A stretch of DNA of 64,000 bases from Solirubrobacter phytolaccae (GTDB lineage Bacteria > Actinomycetota > Thermoleophilia > Solirubrobacterales > Solirubrobacteraceae). The DNA lies in the NCBI RefSeq assembly GCF_027587195.1, contig NZ_JAPDDP010000027.1, forward strand, positions 1 through 64,000. The letters are read 5' to 3'. Shown here piece by piece: positions 58,496-64,000 of the stretch; the first letter of the stretch is position 1, and each line of letters begins with the position of its first letter. The notes under the pieces were generated by a model, which saw only the letters and a list, made by a program, of their open reading frames with translations, was not told where the DNA came from and ran no database searches. Position numbers and translations under genes: made by a program.

Positions 58496-59941
58496 ATGAG
58501 GACAGCCCTGCTTGGCGCGGCGACCGTCGCCGCCCTCGCGGCCGGCACGCTGGCGACCACCGGCGTGCTCGGCTCCTCGCATCGCGAGGCCCCGCGCATC
58601 ATGCTCGACCCGAGCGCCGACAACACCGACCTCTACGCGTTCACGGCCCCGGACGCGCCCGGCAAGGTGACCGTGATCTCGAACTGGGTGCCGCTGCAGA
58701 ACCCGGCGGGCGGGCCGTACTTCGGCAAGCTCGACCCGGAGGCCCGGTACTACATCAAGATCGACAACACGGGCGACGGCGTCGAGGACGTCTCCTACCG
58801 CTGGCAGTTCCGGAACACGTTCCGGAACCCGAACTCGTTCCTGTACGCGGTGCCGCCGGTCAACGCGATCGGCGACAAGAACCTCAACTTCGTCCAGACC
58901 TACGACCTCTACCGCGGGCGCTACCGCGGCGGCAAGCTCGTGAGCGAGACCCGGATCGGCCACAACGTGCCGGTCGCGCCGGACAACGTCGGGCCCAAGA
59001 CGATGCCCAACTACGCGGCGGTCGCCGCGGGCGCCGTGAAGCCGCTGCCCGGCGGCGGCAAGACGTTCGTCGGCCCCGTCGACGACCCGTTCTTCGTCGA
59101 CCTCGGCTCGATCTTCGACGGCATCAACATCGACAAGCCCGGCCGCGCGGCGATCGGGCTCGGCAACCAGGGCGGCGGCAAGGACGACGTCTCCGGCTTC
59201 AACGTGCACTCGTTCGCGCTGCAGCTCCCGGCGGCCGAGCTCACGCGCGACGGCCGCGCGGTGGCCTCGCCGACCGCGCCGAACGCCGTCGTCGGCCTGT
59301 GGACGAGCACCGAGCGCAAGGCGATCAAGGTCAAGCGCGGCAAGGCCTCCGAGCGCTGGGTGCAGGTCAGCCGGCTCGGCAACCCGCTGATCAACGAGGT
59401 CGTGATCCCGATCGGGGCGAAGGACTTCTACAACGCCACCGCACCAAAGGACGACCTGAAGAACTTCGGGGCGGGCGCGCTCGCGCCGGAGCCCGCGAAG
59501 ATCCTCAACGCGCTGTTCAAGCTCGACATCAAGGAGACGGGCCGCACCGACGTCGTGCAGGCGCTGCTGACCGGCATCCCCGGGCTGACGCAGATCGCCC
59601 CCGGCGCAGTCCCCGCCGACACGCTGAAGTTCAACCTCGGCGTCCCGGCGTCCGCCAAGCCGAACCGCTTCGGCGTGCTCGCCGGTGACACCGCCGGCTT
59701 CCCGAACGGCCGCCGCCTGGCCGACGACGTGACCGACATCGAGCTGCGCGTGATCGCCGGCGCGCTGCTCAAGCCCGAGCAGGGCGGCAAGCAGATCCCG
59801 CTCGGCGACGGCATCGACGTCAACGACAAGCCGTTCCGGGACACGTTCCCGTACGTCGCGCTGCCCGACAGCGGCTTCGACGCCAAGTTCGGCCGCGTCG
59901 AGCCCGCCCACGCCCCCGTCCCGCAGCCCCCGACGCCGTGA
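58496..59941 (+). CDS. Secreted DUF4331-domain protein
   Basis: 481 residues. ATG 58496 has CAGGAGC upstream. Signal-like start MRTALLGAATVAALAAGTLATTG. The hallmark SSHREAPRIMLDPSADNTDLYAF follows at once, as in DUF4331 proteins, then many Asp/Asn-rich loops (IKIDNTGDGVEDVSYRWQF) and a conserved C-terminus (FPNGRRLADDVTDIELRVIAGALL). Function unknown; probably extracellular. The GTGA overlap with the next TPR gene is the usual pairing for this family. Confidence 0.9.
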   Translation: MRTALLGAATVAALAAGTLATTGVLGSSHREAPRIMLDPSADNTDLYAFTAPDAPGKVTVISNWVPLQNPAGGPYFGKLDPEARYYIKIDNTGDGVEDVSYRWQFRNTFRNPNSFLYAVPPVNAIGDKNLNFVQTYDLYRGRYRGGKLVSETRIGHNVPVAPDNVGPKTMPNYAAVAAGAVKPLPGGGKTFVGPVDDPFFVDLGSIFDGINIDKPGRAAIGLGNQGGGKDDVSGFNVHSFALQLPAAELTRDGRAVASPTAPNAVVGLWTSTERKAIKVKRGKASERWVQVSRLGNPLINEVVIPIGAKDFYNATAPKDDLKNFGAGALAPEPAKILNALFKLDIKETGRTDVVQALLTGIPGLTQIAPGAVPADTLKFNLGVPASAKPNRFGVLAGDTAGFPNGRRLADDVTDIELRVIAGALLKPEQGGKQIPLGDGIDVNDKPFRDTFPYVALPDSGFDAKFGRVEPAHAPVPQPPTP

Positions 59942-61152
59942 TCAAGCGCGCACTCATCGCCGTCACCGCCGCGTTCGTCGCGGCGGTGGCGGTCTTCGCC
60001 ACCCGCGGCGACGCGCCCGCCGCGACGCCCGTCGAGCGACCCGTCCTGACCGGGTCCGCCGCCGACATCCCCGTCCTCCAGCGGGCCGTGGACGCCGGCC
60101 AGGATGACTACCGGCCCGCGCTGGCGCAGGCCTACCTGCAGCGCTCGCGCGAGACCGAGGACCCGGCGGACTACGACCGCGCCTCGAAGGCGCTGGGCCG
60201 CCCGCGCACGCCGGACGCGTTCGCGACGGCCGCGCAGATCGCGGCCGCCCGCCACGAGTTCCCACGCGCGCTGCGGCTGGCGGCGCGCGCCGGGAACGTC
60301 GGCGACCCGATCCGCGTCGACTCGCTGGTCGAGCTCGGCCGCCTCGACGAGGCCGAGCGCGTCCTGCAGGCGATGATCGACCGCCGGCCGAACCTCGCCG
60401 GCTACGCCCGTGCCTCCTACGTGCGGGAGCTGCGCGGCGACCTCGACGGCGCCACCGAGGCCATGCGGCTCGCCGTCGCCGCGGGCGGGCCGACCGCCGA
60501 GAACAGCGCGTACGTGAGCATCCTGCTCGGCGAGCTCGAACGCCGGCGCGGGCGGCCCGTGACGGCACGCCGGGCGTACAAGCGGGCGCAGGCGCTCGTG
60601 CCGAACCACCCGGAGGTCGAGATGGGCCTCGCGCGGGTGGAGGCGGACGGCGCGCTCGAGGACGCGATCGCGCGGCTGGAGCGGCTCGTGGCGCGGATCC
60701 CGGACACGGACCACCTCGTCGCCCTCGGCGAGGCGCAGCTGGCGGCCGGGAAACCGGCGCAACGCACCTTCGAGCGCGTGGCCAGGAAGGCGAGCGTGCT
60801 CGGCAAGGTGAACGTCGACACGGCGCAGGAGTTCGCCGTCGTCGAGGCCGACCACGGCGATCCCCAGAAGGGCGTGAAGCTGGCCCGGTTCGCCTACGCG
60901 GAGGCGCCGAGCGCGCGGTCCGCGGACGCGCTCGGCTGGGCGCTGACCCGCGCCGGCAAGCCAAACGAGGGGCTTCGGTACGCGCGCATCGCGTTGCGTG
61001 ACGGGGCCGTCGACCCGCTGTGGCTGGCGCACGCCGGCCTGACCGAGATCGCCGCGGGCGGCGACGGGCGGCGCGAGCTGCGACGCGCGCTCGCCCACGG
61101 CCTCGACGGCTACCCCTGGCAGGCGCAGCGCGTGCGTCGCGCGCTGGCGTGA
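59938..61152 (+). CDS. TPR-repeat exported protein paired with DUF4331
   Basis: 404 residues from GTG 59938 (GTGA overlap). One N-terminal hydrophobic segment (IKRALIAVTAAFVAAVAVFA), acting as signal or anchor. The rest is TPR-like helices (YRPALAQAYLQRSRETEDPADYDRA, AYKRAQALVPNHPEVEMGLARVEAD, SARSADALGWALTRAGKPNEGLRYA). Probably an extracytoplasmic scaffold for the DUF4331 protein. Confidence 0.85.
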   Translation: MIKRALIAVTAAFVAAVAVFATRGDAPAATPVERPVLTGSAADIPVLQRAVDAGQDDYRPALAQAYLQRSRETEDPADYDRASKALGRPRTPDAFATAAQIAAARHEFPRALRLAARAGNVGDPIRVDSLVELGRLDEAERVLQAMIDRRPNLAGYARASYVRELRGDLDGATEAMRLAVAAGGPTAENSAYVSILLGELERRRGRPVTARRAYKRAQALVPNHPEVEMGLARVEADGALEDAIARLERLVARIPDTDHLVALGEAQLAAGKPAQRTFERVARKASVLGKVNVDTAQEFAVVEADHGDPQKGVKLARFAYAEAPSARSADALGWALTRAGKPNEGLRYARIALRDGAVDPLWLAHAGLTEIAAGGDGRRELRRALAHGLDGYPWQAQRVRRALA

Positions 61153-61188
61153 TCTGAAGCGGGCGGCCTCGCGTTACGGAACGACATC

Positions 61189-61581
61189 GTGACCGAGGCC
61201 GCCCTCCTCACCACCGTCCGCGCGCACGGGCTGCGCGTGTCGGCCGCTCGGCGGCACGTGCTCGGCCGGCTGCTCGCCGCCGAGCAGCCGCTGACGGCCG
61301 AGGAGCTCGCGGGCGGCGGGGACGTCGCGTCGGTGTACCGCAACCTCCACGCGCTCGAGACGATCGGCGTCGTGCGCCACGTGCACCTCGGCCACGGACC
61401 GGGTCGCTACGCGCTCAGCACCCGCGCCGCGGGCTGGGTGACGTGCGAGCTGTGCGGGCGCTCGACGCCGCTCTCCGCGGACGCGCTGAGCCGCATCCGG
61501 GCCGCGGTTTTCGACGTCGCTGGGGTCGACGCGCGCTTCGACCACTTCCCCATCGTGGGCCGTTGTGCGAAGTGCATCTAA
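61189..61581 (+). CDS. Fur-family metalloregulator
   Basis: 130 residues from GTG 61189. The winged-helix part is LRVSAARRHVLGRLLAAEQPLTAEELA with VASVYRNLHALETIGVVRHV (recognition helix). The structural zinc site has both pairs, CELC and CAKC. The dimer domain has FDHFPIVGRC. It is shorter than classical Fur and resembles Zur/PerR-like members; the sensed metal is not readable. The target could be the neighbouring DUF4331-TPR pair, but no obvious Fur box is seen. Confidence 0.9.
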   Translation: MTEAALLTTVRAHGLRVSAARRHVLGRLLAAEQPLTAEELAGGGDVASVYRNLHALETIGVVRHVHLGHGPGRYALSTRAAGWVTCELCGRSTPLSADALSRIRAAVFDVAGVDARFDHFPIVGRCAKCI

Positions 61582-61592
61582 TCTGTCGGCCG

Positions 61593-63221
61593 TTGAGCGG
61601 CCCAGGTGAGCGCGGACTGAAGGACGCGGCCCGGCACCTCGGTGCCGTCCTGCCGCACGGTCGGTCGTTGCCTGAGGTCGAATGGCAGTCGCGCCAGCGC
61701 GCGCTGCGGTGGTTGTTGTGGGCGCACGTCGTCGCGATCCCGATCATCACGCTGCTGTTCGACCAGGGTGTCGCCCAGGCGGCTCTGGACCTCTTCACGC
61801 CGACGTTCTTCGCCGTCGTCGCGCAGCTCAAGCGCGGCAGCCGGCGCGTGCAGTCGCTGATCGTGACGCTCGGCCTGCTCTCGTGCAGCGCGCTGATCGT
61901 CCACATCACCGGCGGGCTCAACCAGGCGTACTTCCACTTCTTCGTGATGGTCGCGGCGCTGTCGCTGTACGAGGACTGGCTGCCGTTCGCGACCGCCGTC
62001 CTCTACGTCGGCATCCAGCAGACGATCACGGCCGAGATCGTCGACTACGACGAGGCGAACTCGCCGTGGCGCTGGGCGGCCGTGCACTCGGCGTTCATCG
62101 CCGCGCTGTCGCTCGTGTGCCTGGCGACGTGGCGCGCCTCCGCCCGCGACCGCGAGGCGTTCCGGTCGCTGGTGGAGACGCTCGAGGAGGGCGTCGTGAT
62201 GGTCGACCGCGACGGGCGCATGGTGATGGCCAACCCGAGCGCGTCGCGGCTGCTCGGCATGGACCCCACGGAGGTCCTCAAGGGCTACGGCGACGACGGC
62301 GAGTGGTCGTTCATCGACTCCGACGGCCAGCCGCTGCCGCTGCGAGAGACGCCGCTGTTCATCACCGCGACCACCGGCGCGCCGCAGGTCGCCGTGGTCG
62401 CCGGGCTGCGCCGGCGGCGGGGGGAGACGCGCTGGCTCGCGGTCTCCACGCGCGCGGTCGAGAGCGACCGCGAGCCGCCCTACACGATCGTCGTCTCCTT
62501 CACCGACGTGACCGAGGAGCGCGAGGCCGCCGAGGCGCTCGAGCGCTCGAACACCGAGCTCTCCCAGTTCGCCTACATCGCCTCGCACGACCTGTCCGAG
62601 CCGCTCCGGATGGTCTCCAGCTACCTCGGCCTGCTGCGCCGCCGCTACCACGGCAAGCTCGACAAGGACGCGGACGAGTTCATCGAGTACGCCGTCGACG
62701 GCGCCGCCAGGATGCGGCAGCTGATCGAGGGCCTGCTCGAGTACTCCCGGGCGGGGCGTAGCGAGGACCCGGCGGAGCCCGTCGAGCTCGGCTCGGTGAC
62801 CGGGGACGTGCTGCGCTCGCTCGCGGCGGCGATGGTCGAGCACGCCGGGGAGATCGAGATCGGCGACCTGCCGACGGTGATGGGCGACCGCGGCCAGCTC
62901 GAGCAGCTGCTGCAGAACCTGATCGCGAACGCGCTCAAGTTCAACGGGGACGGGCGCGCGCGGGTGTGGGTCCGCGCGGAGGGCGAGGCGCACGGGATGA
63001 CGCAGATCGCGGTCGCGGACGCCGGCATCGGGATCGCTCCGGAGAAACGCGAGCACGTCTTCGAGATGTTCCAGCGCCTGCACGACCGCGAGGCCTACGA
63101 GGGCACGGGCATCGGGCTGGCCGTCTGCCGCAAGATCGTCGAGCGCCACGGCGGCCGGATCTGGGTCGACGAGCGCGAAGGCGGCGGCACCGTGTTTCGG
63201 TTCACGCTCCCCTCCGGGTAA
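61593..63221 (+). CDS. Membrane sensor histidine kinase with PAS domain
   Basis: 542 residues if TTG 61593 is used; GTG 61572 adds seven residues and overlaps the fur stop. TAATCT at 61579-61584 lies 8 bases before the TTG. About six hydrophobic helices (residues 40-190, a MASE-like sensor), then a PAS domain ([30 protein letters not shown]), HisKA with the phosphoacceptor His in [17 protein letters not shown], and an ATPase domain with LIANALKFN (N box), [16 protein letters not shown] (G1) and [18 protein letters not shown] (G2). No response regulator gene is adjacent, so it is an orphan kinase. Confidence 0.9.
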   Translation: MSGPGERGLKDAARHLGAVLPHGRSLPEVEWQSRQRALRWLLWAHVVAIPIITLLFDQGVAQAALDLFTPTFFAVVAQLKRGSRRVQSLIVTLGLLSCSALIVHITGGLNQAYFHFFVMVAALSLYEDWLPFATAVLYVGIQQTITAEIVDYDEANSPWRWAAVHSAFIAALSLVCLATWRASARDREAFRSLVETLEEGVVMVDRDGRMVMANPSASRLLGMDPTEVLKGYGDDGEWSFIDSDGQPLPLRETPLFITATTGAPQVAVVAGLRRRRGETRWLAVSTRAVESDREPPYTIVVSFTDVTEEREAAEALERSNTELSQFAYIASHDLSEPLRMVSSYLGLLRRRYHGKLDKDADEFIEYAVDGAARMRQLIEGLLEYSRAGRSEDPAEPVELGSVTGDVLRSLAAAMVEHAGEIEIGDLPTVMGDRGQLEQLLQNLIANALKFNGDGRARVWVRAEGEAHGMTQIAVADAGIGIAPEKREHVFEMFQRLHDREAYEGTGIGLAVCRKIVERHGGRIWVDEREGGGTVFRFTLPSG

Positions 63222-63234
63222 TACTGGGGTCCTT

Positions 63235-64000
63235 ATGGGAGACGTCGCCATGCCCCGCCTGTCGGACTCGATGGAAGAGGGGACCATCCTCAAGTGGCTC
63301 AAGTCCGACGGAGATGACGTCGCCAAGGGCGAAGAGCTCGTCGAGATCGAGACCGACAAGGCCAACATGACCTACGAGGCCGACGAGGCGGGCACGCTGG
63401 AGATCGTCGCCCAGGAGGGCGACACGCTCGCCGTCGGCGAGACGATCTGCAAGCTCGGCGAAGGCGGCGGCGGGTCCTCGGACGACGAGGACGAGTCCGA
63501 GGCCGAGGCCGAGGCGGACGAGCCCGAGCAGGTCGAGGAGCCCGAAGCCTCCGGGGACGAAGAAGAGGCCGACGAGCAGGGCGACGAGGGCGCGGCCGAC
63601 GAGGCTTCCGACGAGGAGCCCGAAGCCGAGGACGAGCCCGAAGACGAGGACTCGGACGACGACGAGGCCGAAGCGCCCGAAGCCGAGGAGTCCGCAGCCG
63701 ACGAGGGTGAGGCGGCCGACGAGGGTTCCGAGCGCGTCAAGGCCTCCCCGATCGCACGCCGGATCGCCTCCGAGCAGGGCATCGACCTGGCCTCGATCGA
63801 GGGCAGCGGCCCGGGCGGCCGGATCGTCAAGGCCGACGTCGAGAAGACGCCTGAGCCCGAGCAGGAGCAGCCCGCCGAGGAGGAGGCGCCGAAGAAGCGC
63901 CCGTCCGACCAGGGCCGCGGCGACGTCGAGCACGTCGAGCTCAACCGCCTGCAGCGCACCGTCGCGCGGCGGATGGCGGAGTCCAAGGCCACCGCGCCGG
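63235..64000 (+). CDS. 2-oxoacid dehydrogenase E2 (dihydrolipoamide acyltransferase), 5' part
   Basis: 255 codons before the window ends; the catalytic domain continues to the right. ATG 63235 follows TAATAC (63219-63224, overlapping the kinase stop) by 10 bases. Lipoyl domain residues 1-80 with the lipoylated K42 in ETDKANM. A very acidic linker of about 80 residues (Asp/Glu/Ala) replaces the usual Ala/Pro linker. Peripheral-subunit-binding domain: [21 protein letters not shown] and [15 protein letters not shown]. The start of the acyltransferase domain is [20 protein letters not shown]. With pdhA, pdhB and lpd it completes E1, E2 and E3 within 12 kb, but not as one operon. Confidence 0.93.
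   Translation, partial: MGDVAMPRLSDSMEEGTILKWLKSDGDDVAKGEELVEIETDKANMTYEADEAGTLEIVAQEGDTLAVGETICKLGEGGGGSSDDEDESEAEAEADEPEQVEEPEASGDEEEADEQGDEGAADEASDEEPEAEDEPEDEDSDDDEAEAPEAEESAADEGEAADEGSERVKASPIARRIASEQGIDLASIEGSGPGGRIVKADVEKTPEPEQEQPAEEEAPKKRPSDQGRGDVEHVELNRLQRTVARRMAESKATAP

Overview
The window is high-GC DNA (about 70% by eye) with actinobacterial gene content: dnaK, an Fe-S endonuclease III, inositol-3-phosphate synthase beside a CDP-alcohol phosphatidyltransferase, PDH E1/E2/E3 genes, a TPP-riboswitch thiamine operon and a type I methionine aminopeptidase. Frequent GTG/TTG starts, many 4-bp stop/start overlaps and many secreted beta-helix and Ig-like proteins suggest a Thermoleophilia-type actinobacterium (Solirubrobacter-like). 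That placement is inferred from gene content, not from a phylogenetic marker.

Layout. 1-1.9 kb: 5' part of dnaK, nth, and a secreted CAP protein behind a long leader. 1.9-6.1 kb: an inositol-lipid cluster (polytopic membrane protein, PAP2 protein, phosphatidylinositol-phosphate-synthase-like enzyme, ino1). 6.2-13.7 kb: a seven-repeat secreted propeller-like protein, a membrane protein, a GT4-PHP fusion, a UDG-like Fe-S protein, a cupin-TPR protein, a quinone oxidoreductase and a lipase-like hydrolase. 13.7-21.3 kb: a giant secreted ThuA/sugar-dehydrogenase/PKD/CBM protein between two paralogous secreted proteins. 21.3-26.7 kb: housekeeping genes (RNA uracil methyltransferase, map, aldo/keto reductase, argF, EEP hydrolase, SnoaL-like) and a frameshifted LamG gene. 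27.2-43.5 kb: six tandem paralogous secreted beta-helix proteins. 43.5-46.4 kb: thiG-thiS-thiO under a TPP riboswitch, with thiE divergent. 46.4-52.3 kb: two membrane proteins and a 1539-residue Ig-repeat surface protein. 52.3-64 kb: lpd, pdhA-pdhB and the start of the E2 gene, interspersed with small enzymes, a zinc alcohol dehydrogenase, a DUF4331-TPR pair, a Fur-family regulator and a sensor histidine kinase.

The most unusual part is the 27.2-43.5 kb array. Every protein has a signal peptide, a CSLREA-like/choice-of-anchor-Q beta-helix, a Pro/Thr linker and the same roughly 170-residue FecR-like C-terminal module. Between helix and linker they carry 0, 0, 1, 0, 5 and about 18 Ig-like modules. 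The first four genes are coupled by 4-bp overlaps. The first and last genes have nearly identical promoter geometry placing transcription starts almost on the start codon. I read this as a surface stalk or adhesin family that grew by tandem duplication and internal module amplification. Its function is not known from the sequence.
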